In this document: positions 47,054 to 58,541 of the stretch, piece after piece
Layout of the letters: each line of letters starts with the position of its first letter
How positions within the stretch are numbered: the stretch's first letter is position 1
NCBI GenBank assembly: GCA_951804985.1
Contig: OX638136.1
Location: 5,397,852 to 5,461,851, forward strand
Reading direction: 5' to 3'
Length of the DNA: 64,000 nucleotides
DNA from: Dryomyza anilis
Taxonomy: Eukaryota; Arthropoda; Insecta; Diptera; Dryomyzidae
Translations under genes and position numbers: made by a program
The notes under the pieces: generated by a model
Databases searched by the model: none
Seen by the model: only the letters and a program-made list of their open reading frames with translations
What the model was told of the DNA's origin: nothing

Positions 47054-50000
47054 TACGCTGTCTTACAAATTGATGCACTTCGTTCATTTCCTCACTTTTT
47101 CTGGAAACATATTTGTGTACAGGAATTTCAGCTGAAGGACTCGCTCCAAACATTAAATCCGCAGGTAATCTTAAGTCTGTTCCAAAAACAATTTTAGATG
47201 GGGAAGCTACTGTAGTATCATGAACCGCCGTTCGATAAGCCATGAGAAATAGTGGTATGTGTGTATCTCAATCTTTTTGATTTTTATCAACCACTTTTCT
47301 CAGATACTCTTCCAAAGTCCGATTGAATCTCTCCACCATGTCGTCTGATTGCGGGTGCAAAGGCGACGACAAGGACATACTTATTACCCGCATCACTGAT
47401 TTTGCATACTTCCTTAAAAACTGCAGACTCAAAATTTCTTCCTTGATCATAATGCAATTCCAACGGTACTCTAAAACGGCTTACCCAGTTGTTAACTAAT
47501 GCATCCGCAACTGTTGTGGCTTCTTGATTCGGCATGGGATACACTTCAGGCCACTTACTGAAATAGTCAATGACGACAAGGACATACTTATTATCCGCAT
47601 CACTGATTGGAAATGGCCCGGCGACATCCATTGCAATACGCTCGAATGGTGCTCCAACGTTGTACTGATGCATCCTGCCGCGACTTCTGACTGTTGGTCC
47701 TTTTGCTGGTACACATTGCGGACAACTGCAAATCCAATCGGAGACTGACTCTTGGCATCCAATCCAAAACGTTTCTTTACCTTCTCGACCGTTTTATTAA
47801 TGCCCAAATGACCACCACTAGATTTACCATGGTATTCCGCTAATATCTCTTTTATTTTTGACTTGGGAACAACAATAAAACTTCGAGCGGGTGTGCCATC
47901 TTCATTTTCCCATACACGATATAAGCAACCATCTTGTAGCTTTAAGCTCGGCCAGTGTGCCCAGTAAGCTTTAGTTATTGGACTGTCCGCAGCTATATCT
48001 TCCCATGATGATTTTCTTTGCTGTTCCTTGAACATCATGATTTTTGTGAGGTCGGGATCACTCTTTTGATCAATTTGAATTTGTTCCGGAAGCCATTTTT
48101 CATCGGGCAAAACATTTAGCAAGCGAATGTCAATTTTGTTTTCTTTTCCTTCAGCTCTTGAACAATGTCTGCATTCTAGTTTACATGGGCGTCGTGACAG
48201 AGCATCTGCATTTCCATGATTTCCTCCTTTACGATGTTCGATTGAGAAATCGTAGCTCTGTAATCGTTCTATCCAACACGGAATTTGACCTTCCGGATCT
48301 TTGAACTGAAGTAACCATCGTAGTGCAGCGTGATCGGTTCTCAAGTGAAACTGTTGTCCGTACAGATACTAATGGACAATTTTCACACTTTCAATTACAG
48401 CAAGTAGCTGTAATGGTGACACAGTAATTTCGCTCGGGCTTGGACAATGTTTTACTGTAGTATGCGATCACTTTTTCCTGCCCATTGATTACCTGAGAGA
48501 GAACTCCGCTTATTCCGTATCCGCTTGCATACGTATTAAGTATAAATTTATCACCTGGAATTGGATATGCAAGAATTGGTGCCGAGCAGAGTAGATCTTT
48601 TAATTTAAAAAACGCCCTTTCTTGATCATCACCCCATTGAAATGCGCGGTTCTTTCTTGTCAATTCGTGAAGACTGCTAGCAACATTGGCAAAACCTGGA
48701 ACAAATCGCCTGTAGTATGTACATAGCCCCAAGAAACTTCGTAGGTCATGTAGATTTTGCGGTCTGGGCCCTCCTTGACTGCAACTATTTTATCCTCATC
48801 GGTATGCACTCCTTCCGTGGTAACTCGATGACCCAGTTACTTGACTTCTTTCTTGAAAAGTGAGCATTTCTTTGGTCTAAGTTGTAGACCCGCATTTTTC
48901 AATCGAAGGAATACTTCCTCTAGATTTCTTAGATGTTCGTTGAAATCCTTGCCCATAACAATGATGTCATCAAGGTATACTAGGCATGTTTTCCAGTGTA
49001 AACCTTTTAATACGTACTCCATTAACCGCTCGAATGTTGCTGGGGCATTGCATAGTCCAAATGGCATTACCAAAAATTGCCATAGTCCATCTCCAGTACT
49101 GAATGCGGTCTTCTCTCGATCTTTTTTATCGATTTCTACTTGCCAGTAACCGCTTTGCAAGTCCAACGTTGAAAACCACTTAGCATTAGATAGTGTATCC
49201 AAGGTGTCATCGATTCTGGGCAGTGGATAACTATCTTTCTTGGTGACATCATTAAGTTTTCGGTAATCAACTTCTTCTTTTTCACCAATACTACTGGTGA
49301 ACTCCATGGACTCTCAGATGGTTCCATCACGCCACTTGTGTGCATTTCTTCAACCAAATGTGATACTTCGTCTCTTTTCGCAAAGTTGTACCCTTCTTGG
49401 TGCTTGACGAATTGGGTTAGAATCACCAGTGTCTATTTGATGTTTTACAATGGCAGTTCTGCCGTCCTTTTGGCCCTTTTCAGCAAATATACACCGATAT
49501 TTGTCAATTAGCTGTTGCACTTGACTCTTTTCTTTGGCAGCCAAATCCTTCGTCCACTCATTTAAACTTGTGAGTAGATTGTTTGTTTATTTGCGGTGTG
49601 ACATAGTCCTTTGATGTATTTGACTCGCAATTTATAATCGCTGACGCCTCTTCACACTGGCCTACCACTGTTCCCTTTTTGATTAATTTTGACGAGTTTT
49701 CCAAATTGAGAAATCTTATAGGTACAATTCTGTCTTTCTCCGCCTCAACAAGTGTTCTTCCTACCACTATGTTACTTTTATACAGCTCTTCGTTTGCTTC
49801 AATAACCCACAACTTGCTTATCCCACAATCTCCATCGCCCAAACAATTGCTTCTGAATTAGGTGGTATTTTTCTATTTTTATAAGCAATAACTTGTTTCA
49901 TTTTCGGGCTCTGGTCACAATCAATATTTAGTTGGATCTCCGTGTTGGCATAATTCAAAATTTTTCTTGTTAAATCAAGTGTGAAACCGTTCTTTATCAT

Positions 50001-50158
50001 GAAGTCCATGCCAAGTATTATTTCGTCTACTATTTCTGCCACAATAAAATCATGCATACCTGTCGTAGTACCAATCGTTATTTTCTTGGTAATCTTTCCT
50101 CTGATAGGGGCCTCTTCACCTGTAGCTGTTTGTAATCTTATTCCTACAAGCAAAACGT
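47054..50158 (-). mobile_element. G1 retrotransposon, copy 5
   Basis: Duplicate of 41956-45060: integrase 47049-47673, RNase H/connection 47496-48732, RT 48837-49307, linker 49350-49842, protease C-terminal half 49818-50153. It has the same lesions, including the templated 37-bp integrase duplication, plus private changes (e.g. 48370). It lacks the LTR and integrase C-terminus because it starts at the duplication junction. Confidence 0.9.
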
Positions 50159-51078
50159 TCTATTGCCATTGCAAATCTGTCGTCGCAATATCCAAATATG
50201 ACGAGAAACAAATTCACAAATTCATGAAATTTTAAATTTGAAAATTTGAATTAATTTATTTGTGTCAATAAATTGACATGTTTTGACAGAAAATCTATTA
50301 CAATATCAGTCTAACCGAAAGTTAAATAATTTGTGTTGGTGAAAACGAAAATATTTAACGGAAACTTTATTCTGAAAGTTAGGCTATATGCCATTTAACA
50401 AACGTACAGATAAATTTTAACGTAACCGAACATTGTGAAAACGGCCCTAATTGTATTTAAGTAACTTATTTTCAATTTCTTCAACAAAAAATAAATTATT
50501 TTACTAACAAAAAAAAAAATAAAATCCAATAACATAAAAATGTGAATTATATTTTAACAAGAATTAACTAATAACAAAATTTCTTTAAATGAAGTGATGT
50601 TGACGAGGCAATTCAAAATCTCAAGGCCATAATAAAATAAACATATCGTCGTTGTAGAACGAAGTTACCAAATACTTTTTCAAAATGCTAAATATTCATT
50701 TACAAACATCTTCCCAGTGTTGGGTTCGTTCGTAATTACGTACTCAAACGTACGACAACCCTGACTAAAATGTACGCCATTGGTTCAGATTAATGTATCA
50801 AAAGAGAAGCAAATTCAGACTAAAGGAGACATCTTACCTCTTTTTCAAAACTAAATCTGAGATAAATTTTGTTCAAAACAAAGAGAGCGGAAACGAGAAA
50901 TATTTTGAAATCAGCCAATCAAAAACGAGGTGAAGCAGAACTGATGACGTATTTTATTCAGAAATTAGAACAAACATATCAAAGCGTTTGATTCACAGGT
51001 ATCTTCGGAATCTATATCTGAGTAATTCGTTGTACTCCACATAATTCGCAATCACTTTGAAGAGCGCAGATCAGTCGG
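50159..51078. repeat. Block T, copy 5, and truncated 113-nt exon
   Basis: Duplicate of 45061-45980. The exon remnant is about 51004-51078. No gene seen. Confidence 0.6.
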
Positions 51079-51089
51079 GTCTTGCTGTA

Positions 51090-51395
51090 CACTAAGAAAA
51101 CAAGATGTTTATGAAAGGATTGCTGCAACTATCTGTTTAAATGTACGCCTTGTAGCAAATATTCAAACATCCCATAACTTTCAATAAAGTTGCAGTGAAA
51201 CTATTAATATTTTTTAAATATGACATTAGATGTTTGCCACAACACCAATGGAAATTGAGATATTTACAGTTGACTGATAAGAAACATCCTGATTTATTGG
51301 ACATTTGCAACAAAACTGTTGAGTTATTTTGACATTTGACTACTATAAAAAAGGAAAATGGCGTTCTTTTTTCTTACGCTCGACTTATCCACAAC
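51090..51395 (+). mobile_element. 850-bp TIR element, left part, interrupted by G2
   Basis: Starts CACTAAG at 51090. It ends with the target-site duplication ACAAC (51391-51395) and resumes at 55857 beyond G2. Confidence 0.75.
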
Positions 51396-51636
51396 TGTGA
51401 AAGAATTTAAACAACCAAATTTTATGACTTGCTTTCAACGAATTTTTTTATTGTTTTCTAGAAAACTTAAAACTAAAATTTTATTAACAAGTTTTCTAGA
51501 AAACTTAAAACTAAAATTTTATTAACAAGTTTTCTAGAAAACTTAAAACTAAAATTTTATTAACAAGCATTTGACAGGAAAAATAATATGAATGTGAAAA
51601 ACATAATTTTTATAAAATCAAGAAAGAAATTTACAA
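51396..51636 (-). repeat. G2 3' LTR with three 38-bp repeats
   Basis: Begins TGTGAAAGAATTTAAAC. It carries three tandem 38-bp units (51454-51491, 51492-51529, 51530-51567), each starting TTTTCTAGAAAAC. The LTR/PPT border is lost: TTTACAA runs directly into AAATTTAAATAATT, deleting ~15 bp that are present at 46501-46516. Confidence 0.85.
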
Positions 51637-51780
51637 AAATTTAAATAATTATTATATTAAAACAGTAATATTAAAACTGTTATAATCTAAATATTTGTTC
51701 TAATATTTTTTAAAATTTAAAGATTTATAAAAATTTGTAGGATTACATATACGATTAGAACTACGTTGATTTAAAATTGA

Positions 51781-51935
51781 TTTATTAATATTTACATTTG
51801 ATGGTTTATTTGATGAAGTACATATATTATTAGATCTACGTTGATTGACAGATTTATTAATATTTACATTTGATGGTTTAATAGATGAAGAACATAGAAG
51901 ATTAGATCTACGTTGATTGACAGCATAATTACTAT
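51781..51935 (-). repeat. Tandem ~77-bp repeat in the G2 integrase tail
   Basis: Two copies of a unit containing ATTAATATTTACATTTGATGG and TTAGATCTACGTTGATTGACAG. On the minus strand it encodes a repeated Asn/Ser-rich motif (RRSSN, KPSNVNIN). Also present at 46683-46820. Confidence 0.65.
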
Positions 51936-51961
51936 TTACAAATATTTTATTTTCTCATTCC

Positions 51962-52420
51962 TCAAAATTTTTTTTTCTTATTTTTATATGATACGAATTT
52001 CTTCTGAATATTGATCCATTTTCCTTTATCGTCATATTTAAAATGTATATTATCTCCAACCTTAAATTCATTTTTTTCTTTTGTATTTTTATTATAACAT
52101 TTACTATAACTATTTATTATTTTATTCATTTCATTTTTTATTAATTTTTTATCATAATTTTTAGTACTAGGTTCTAATAATTTATCATGAATTGGGATTT
52201 TTGTTCTCATTCTTCTACTCATTAAAAGTTGCGCTGGGGATAATGATAAATCCTTTACTGGAGTATTTCTATATTCCAGCAAATCATTATATATCTCCTC
52301 TTTATTATTAGATATTAGATCATTTGTTTTACAATTCCAACTATTCTCTCAGCTAAACTATTACTCTTAGGATAATTGGGACTACTTGTAATAATTTTAA
52401 AATTCCATTTTTTAGAAAAT
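51962..52420 (-). pseudogene. G2 integrase C-terminal part
   Basis: The open frame 51962-52282 contains LEYRNTPVKDLSLSPAQLLM and RRMRTKIP, typical of gypsy integrases just after the catalytic Glu. The sequence between here and ~52420 holds an AER-type Glu motif in another frame, so the catalytic region is split by frameshifts. Confidence 0.8.
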
Positions 52421-52847
52421 TCTACACACTCAAACGAATCAAAAGGCATATTATCCGCAATGACAATATTAGGTATCCCAAATCTAGAAAAAATTTCTGT
52501 CCAACTATTAATAACATCTCTAGCATTTTTGATTTTAAAAATATTAACTCAATCCACTTACTATAATAATCAATTACTACTAAAAAGTTTTTACCCGAAT
52601 ATTCCAAAATATCACATCCAATTTTGTGAAATGATAAATTTGGTATTTCATGTGGTACAATTGGTTCTTTTATATTTGCTGGTCTATTTTCTTGACATTT
52701 TTTACAAGCCATAATAAACTTTTCTATATCTTCATTCATATTCATCCAATAAAATAATTCAATCGCTCTTTTTCTTGTTTTAAAAATTCCCATATGACTT
52801 TCGTATAATTTTTCTAATATTTCTTTTTGTAAACTTTTTGGAATCAT
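52421..52847 (-). pseudogene. G2 integrase N-terminal part
   Basis: 141-codon frame with a zinc-binding region: His18, Cys48 and Cys51 (ACKKCQ) are visible, but the expected first His is Tyr15. NFLVVIDYYSKWIEL then marks the start of the catalytic core. A frameshift near residue 110 garbles the rest. Confidence 0.82.
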
Positions 52848-53093
52848 AATTCTTTCATTAAAAAAAAACTAAATTTTCATCAATAATTTCTTTTATTATA
52901 ATAACCTTTTATTATAATAACCTTTTACAAAATCTGGCAGTTTTGTTTTATCTGGCCAACCCTCACTAATATAAGTTGTTATTAATTTTAATAAATCATC
53001 ATTTTGTGTTGCTACTTTAATTTTTTCTAAGCTATTATCTGTAATATTAATTGAGTGAACCATTTCAGTAACCCCTTTTTTATGTTCTGTATC

Positions 53094-53915
53094 TCAAGTC
53101 TTCATATAATGCCGAGATAAGTAATCTGCTGCAATAATACTTTTTCCTGATTTATAAACAACTTCAACATTATATGGTAGCATTTTTAATTTAAATCTTT
53201 GCAATCTTGTTGATCCAATTTTATTTATATCTTTTCTAAAAATGGTTTCTAATGGTTTGTGATCAGAATGAATTATGATTTGTTTTCCATAAATGAACTG
53301 ATGAAATTTTTTACATGCGAAAACTATTGCCAAAACATCTTTTTCAATTTGCGCATATTGCTTTTCTGCAGTAGATAGTGATCTTGAAGCAAACGAAATG
53401 ATTTTATTATTTTGAAATAAACAACATCCCAGACCATCCTTAGACGCATCTGTTTCTATAACAATATTTTTATTTTCATTAAAAGGAGTAATGACAACAT
53501 GTCTAGAAATAGCTTCTTTAATTTTTTCAAAACATGTTTGATGAATAGGAAAAATTTCGTAAAGTATATTTTTTTGTAATAATTCTCTTAAAGGTGCTGT
53601 TATATTTGATAAATTAGGAACAAAACTTCTTAAATAATTAACAAGGCCTAAAAACGACTGGAGATCAGCTTTATTTTTTGGAATTTCTAATGCTTTAATT
53701 GCTTCTATTCTCTTTTTATCAGGACTTATACCTTTGCTTGAAATTAGATGACCTAAAAAATTTACCTCTTGTATTCTAAATTGAATTTTATTTTTATTTA
53801 ATTTTATGTTTTTATCTTTAACTCTTCTTAGAAATTGTTTTACATTTTTATCATGATCTTCAATAGTTTTACCTCCAATTATAATATCATCAATATAAAT
53901 ACTAACTCCAGGCAA
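53094..53915 (-). pseudogene. G2 reverse transcriptase C-terminal part and RNase H
   Basis: 273-codon frame. YIDD at residues 7-10 is the RT catalytic motif, NFLGHLISSKGISPDKKR is the thumb-side motif, and SFLGLVNYLRSFVPNLS follows. RNase H begins at ETDASKDGLG (Asp156), with EKDVLAIVFACKKF and HSDHKPL carrying the next acidic residues. A stop separates it from integrase. Confidence 0.9.
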
Positions 53916-54274
53916 ACTTCCAAAAGTTTCAAAATTATATCTTTGAAATACTTCTGAAGCAGTAATAGACCAAATGGAAGTCTTTTGAATTTAAAACAGC
54001 CGAAAGGTGTACTAAATGTTACCAAATTACTTGAATTTTCTATCAAACTAATATGCCAAAAACCATCTTTAAGATCAAAAACCGAAAAATAAGAATACTC
54101 AACCAAACTTGCCGAAATTTCTTCAAATGTAGGTATCAAATAATGATTTGGAATAATATATTTATTTAGTTCCCTTGGATCTAAACATAAGCGCAAACTT
54201 CCATCCCGTTTTTCTCTAATAACCAAATTACTAACCCATTGTTGAGGTACGTCTGTTTTTACAATAATCCCCAA
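53879..54274 (-). pseudogene. G2 reverse transcriptase N-terminal part
   Basis: 131-codon frame with WVSNLVIREKRDGSLRLCLD (fingers), FSVFDLKDGFWHI (first catalytic Asp) and FKRLPFGL. A frameshift just after PFGL (about 53945-53965) puts YIDD in the next frame. The region 54275-54516 between RT and protease contains stops. Confidence 0.88.
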
Positions 54275-54516
54275 TTTTACTAGTTCATCTAATTTTTCTT
54301 TTAATTTATTTTTTATGGTACTCTATATAAATTTTTATATCATATGGTTTTTCAAACTTGCCAATTCCTTCAAAAACATCTTTATAATTATCGAAAAAAA
54401 TATCTAGTCATTCAGATTTACACTCATCAACACATACTCTTTTAAATAAACCCAATTTCACACAAGTATCCCGGCTCAATATAGGCTTATAATTATCCTC
54501 CACTACAAGAAAGCAT

Positions 54517-55074
54517 TCATTTATATTTATTCCATTCAAAATGAATTTTGAGAATTATTTCTCCTCGTGGTTGAACCTTATGACCACTATAAGTTTTTAA
54601 TGTAATATTGGTTGAATTTAAAATTGGATTTTTAATTATACGTTTTAATATGGAAATTGGTATTATATTTGCATCTGATCCTGTATCTAATTTCAATTTT
54701 ACCATAAAGCCATCAATGCAAATTGTGTGATACCATGAACCTTCTTTTGTATCAGTATTAATACTGTCAGCCAACGCAAATACAAATTCTGAATCATGTT
54801 TATCATCACAGGACATTGTATGCACTTGTGCATTTCTTATTTTGCAGGCTACAGCAAAATGATTTAGATTTTTACATTTATTACAAATTTTCCCATAAGC
54901 AGGACAATTATTACGCTTATGCTTTTTTGTGCAATCTATTGTATTATTATTTTCGTAATGAATTCTATTATAATTACTATGTCTAAAATTTCTATTATTA
55001 CTTATATTATTTTTAATATAGTCTAAATTTTTTACTTGTTCACCTGCAATCAAGTAATGCCTTTTCCATATCAA
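54517..55074 (-). pseudogene. G2 nucleocapsid zinc knuckle and protease
   Basis: 185-codon frame. CNKCKNLNHFAVAC (residues 64-77) is a CCHC knuckle with C-x2-C-x4-H-x4-C spacing, preceded by CPAYGKI. DTGSDANI (residues 130-137) is the retropepsin active site. It overlaps the gag frame by ~35 nt, so it is either a frameshifted Gag-Pol or a mutation. Confidence 0.88.
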
Positions 55075-55627
55075 TGTTATCCATTTTCAATAACTTTTCT
55101 TGAAGTTTTAAATCAGCCACGTCCAAAACAATTCGGTATCTTATCATTTCTTTATTACAGAACTCACAGCTACTTGCTAATTCTTTCTGATTACGATTAT
55201 AAAATAGAAATCGCTCATATAAAATGTTCTTTTTTGGAATAAAATATTTATTAAGAGCATCAATAACAGATTTATAATTAGACCGGTCTTCGTCAGATAA
55301 ATTTAGAGACCTTATAACTTCTTTACCATCTTCTCCAATCTGATTCCGCAAAAGTGCCAACTTAATTGCATCACGTTCATCAGACGCATTTTTCGCGATT
55401 AGAAAATCTTCAAAATCTTCATAAAATATTTTCCAGTTTCTGGCCTTATTTCCAGATATGCACAAATCGCGTACAGATTTGAGGTTAACTGCGTCCATTT
55501 TATGTTGCTTTTCTAATTGCCGATCCTTGGTCGATGATTTGGTTGAACTTCGTAGTATATGCGGGAAATATCGTTTTATTGTTATTAATGGTTTCTTTTC
55601 TTGAGATCTTCTTGGCTGTTTTTTCAT
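55040..55627 (-). pseudogene. G2 gag-like ORF
   Basis: 195-codon frame directly downstream of the primer-binding site. A basic start precedes an internal MDAVNLKSVRDL, a more likely gag start (residue ~44), followed by WKIFYEDFEDFLIAKN and capsid-like helices ending MDNIDMEKALLDC. The position and pre-zinc-knuckle placement identify it as Gag. Confidence 0.8.
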
Positions 55628-55659
55628 TTTATTAATTTATTGTACTAATATTCCAAAAA

Positions 55660-55671
55660 CCGACTGCGCCA
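55660..55671 (-). promoter_or_regulatory. G2 primer-binding site (tRNA-Ser type)
   Basis: Immediately inside the 5' LTR the minus strand reads TGGCGCAGTCGG, complementary to a tRNA 3' end of CGACTGCGCCA, which fits tRNA-Ser (acceptor GCAGTCG). Confidence 0.75.
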
Positions 55672-55856
55672 TGTGAAAGAATTTAAACAACCAAATTTTA
55701 TGACTTGCTTTCAAGACGATTTTTTTTTATTATGTTTTCTAGAAAACTTAAAACTAAAATTTTATTAACAAGCATTTGACAGGAAAAATAATGTGAATGT
55801 GAAAAACATAATTTTTATAAAATCAAGTAAGAAAAACAAAAGTATATTTTACAACA
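55672..55856 (-). repeat. G2 5' LTR, 185 bp, one 38-bp repeat
   Basis: TGTGAAAG...ACAACA ends. It contains a single 38-bp unit (55735-55772), against two in the LTR at 46298 and three in the 3' LTR at 51396. Confidence 0.88.
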
Positions 55857-56410
55857 ACAACAATTAAGTACATTAAAATATTTAAAAAACTGTCAGCTCA
55901 AATAGTACATTTTAATGGTAAAAGTGAAATTATAATTTCCTGGGATTGAAATTATCAACATGTGATGGAAAATATTTCTTGTTAGAGTTTACTTTGATGA
56001 AGCAGCGCCGGTCCAACTTGGTTCTTCCGCGAATAAGTATCAAGTCGTTGTACAATTTTACCTTCAAAGGATTTATAAAGACGATGGCGATGTATAACCA
56101 GGATACTGTTTTAATTCTAGAATAAATAAAAATATATTTAATTCATTTTCTTTCAATTCAATGAAAATTACTCCGCGAATTCTAATGGAGTACCTTTTCC
56201 AAATATTCATCAACTATCTTCCTATTTGTAAGATGTTTAATTGATGGTTGCTATACATAATCGTTAATTTGAAAGATGGTTGCTAGCAATATTTATCGTA
56301 TTTGACGGATGTTTAAGAGATGGTTGTCTCAAATACAATTTAAATAATTTGTAAATAACTTGATATTTAGGGCTGTAATATTTCTGGCAATCATCTTTGT
56401 TGTCTTAATG
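55857..56410 (+). mobile_element. 850-bp TIR element, right part, beyond G2
   Basis: Continues from 51395 after the ACAAC duplication. The right terminus is mutated (CTTAATGTAGAG for CTTAGTGTACAG). Confidence 0.72.
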
Positions 56411-57093
56411 TAGAGTGTCATTCCTGTAGCAAGGGTAAAAAACCCCTGTCGTGTAAGAGATTGTGAAAAGGTTATGCAATAGACAAGCCACATGTCGCAA
56501 AGGCTTCTTTAATATAAGGGTTTGCTAGAGTCTTTTTAATTGGCAGATTTCCAAAATGTATCTCCGGCATATACGAAGACACATATTCGAGGCAGGCAGT
56601 AGTTGATAGCTACCTGGGAGCGTTGAATTATGTTGAAACAATTCTGTCAAGAGATTAGCTCTATAAACCGTGTCGGGGAATGTCTGTTCCAGGGACTAAA
56701 CAACTTTGGAACTTCGGTTCCAGATCCAAGATTTTTAAAATAGTGGTTTCGGTTTCGATTACGGTTACATCAAAACAAAATATGAGTTCCCTATTCCGGC
56801 TTCACACATTTTCGAATAACGGTTAAAAAAATCGAAACGATTCGGTTCATTACGGTACCAGATAGGGATTAAAATAGCGGTTGCAGTTCTGTTTTCAAGA
56901 TTTTTAAAATAGTTGTTTCGGTTCTAACCAAAAAACATATTTCGCTTCATTTGATAAAATGAATTTACATTATTCTGTTTTGTTAGCTTTAAGTTTCTTA
57001 TCTATGTTAATAGGACAAGTTGTGCCTTAGAAGCATTACTCTCAAGTGGTTTGGTCTTACCCACGTTTATAATTTTATTATGTTTTAACTAAC
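56411..57093. other. Pre-MED23 spacer
   Basis: Matches 10393-11069. No intact gene. Confidence 0.5.
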
Positions 57094-58541
57094 CTGAACC
57101 TGCAATATGCATTGAGCGTGCGAGCGTCAGTATCAAGACACGATTCAGCTCTTCGTTTTCGTCAAAAACCATAGAGCCCGGTGTCTTTTCATTGAAATAA
57201 CGAGACAACTATGGCGGCACTTCGGCAGATCCAAGTCCAGAGAATAGACGCAATGCGGTAGATTCAAAACTTCATAAGAATTCAACAAATAAATAAACTA
57301 ATGAAATACAAATTTAATTTTAAATACCATAAATTCAATTGCATTTTATTTGTTTGCGGCACTGAATCCAAGTAATGCAAATGCGTCGGTATGTGGAGCA
57401 GCCGATATGAGAACATTTCCAATAAAGTGTGCAAAATACCCCAAGCATGATGTTTGAAGACCTATTCAAGTTGACCTATTCAAATGTAATCAAAATGAGT
57501 ATTAATTAAAATTATAACTAAAATTATAAAAAAAATTATCAGTAAATTCTACATTTCAACTCTATTAAATTAAACATTAATAAACAATGCATATTTACTC
57601 AAAAATCCGTTAATGTCAAGTGATTCAATTTCTGTGTAGTCCAAAAGACGCGAAAAAGTCTCAAAAAGCGCTGGTGTGAGCACCGAACTTTTACCTTGTG
57701 CCTGCTTAACCATTTGTGTAAAGAAACTAAATTTTAATCAAATTAGAGAAGTGTAAAAACTATAAATAAATTGCAGCAACCTATGAATTGGAACCTATCG
57801 AAAAAGGCACCAATGAACCTTGCGCACCGCCAGCAGTCTTTGTATTGCCATTTAGAGCCTCCACCAAAAATTTAATGGGTTTGGCAAAGTATTCCTTATT
57901 AATTGAGTACGCATTGCAAATAAGAACGATGCGAAAATCATTGTCCAGACTCATAGACATCATGGGGCTGGGCATAATTAAGTTCTGCAGAAAGCTTTAA
58001 ATAGTAAAAACGTAATTAATGCAAACTCTTTCTATATAAAAAAAAGTGCTATAAATACTCGTAATGATTTTTAAATGCAATTGGCAGCGGCTGGTTGATG
58101 TTCATATTCTCGACGCGCGCCTTCTTAATGAGATGTATCCAAATGCAAACGCCATCTGTGAAATTTAGACTTTTTGTAAAGAATATTTTTTTTTAAACAA
58201 TTTGGTATATTTTACTTGACGCAGCGAAGAGGACTTGTTGCAATCGGGTAGCTTTAGCGGCTCCTGCTCCGGATACAGCAGATCAAAGAGCTTGAACATG
58301 GGCAGGAAATTTGCAATCTTTAAAAGATAATAAATAAATATTATAAAGAAATGGGTAATAAACAAACTACATACGGGATTCTTTTGTATACTGCCAGAAA
58401 TAAACTGCGATAACATCCACATCATCTGATGGCGTCCTTTGCGCAGTTCTTTCTTGGACAACTGTAAAATATTAACGTGTTGTAGACATATTATTAAATT
58501 TGTTTAACCTTCTCATAGAGTGCCAACACAATGTGCATAAA
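57094..58541 (-). pseudogene. MED23: MED23 exon cluster, copy 7
   Basis: Exons: FESTALRL/SEELNR 57094-57269, HHAWG 57328-57475, PALFETF 57599-57726, NDFRIV 57781-57994, CIWIHL about 58060-58156, KLFDLLYPE about 58216-58317, KGRHQMMW 58375-58461, truncated SSQLIYF 58511-58541. It carries the shared lesions (TAG before VFKHHAW, deletion and TAG ending NDFRIV, frame break before CIWIHL). Confidence 0.85.

Larger units (their letters stand above)
51396..55856 (-). mobile_element. Ty3/gypsy-type LTR retrotransposon G2 (full length, degenerate)
   Basis: 4.46-kb minus-strand element with TG...CA ends and a 5-bp duplication ACAAC at 51391-51395 and 55857-55861. The empty site CACAACAATTAAG is present at 9848. 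Order on the minus strand: 5' LTR, primer-binding site, gag, zinc knuckle plus protease, RT, RNase H, integrase, 3' LTR. The CPAYGKICNKC zinc knuckle and RT style suggest a Mag-like gypsy lineage (tentative). RT and integrase are frameshifted, so it is not autonomous now. It is much more AT-rich than G1. Confidence 0.92.
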
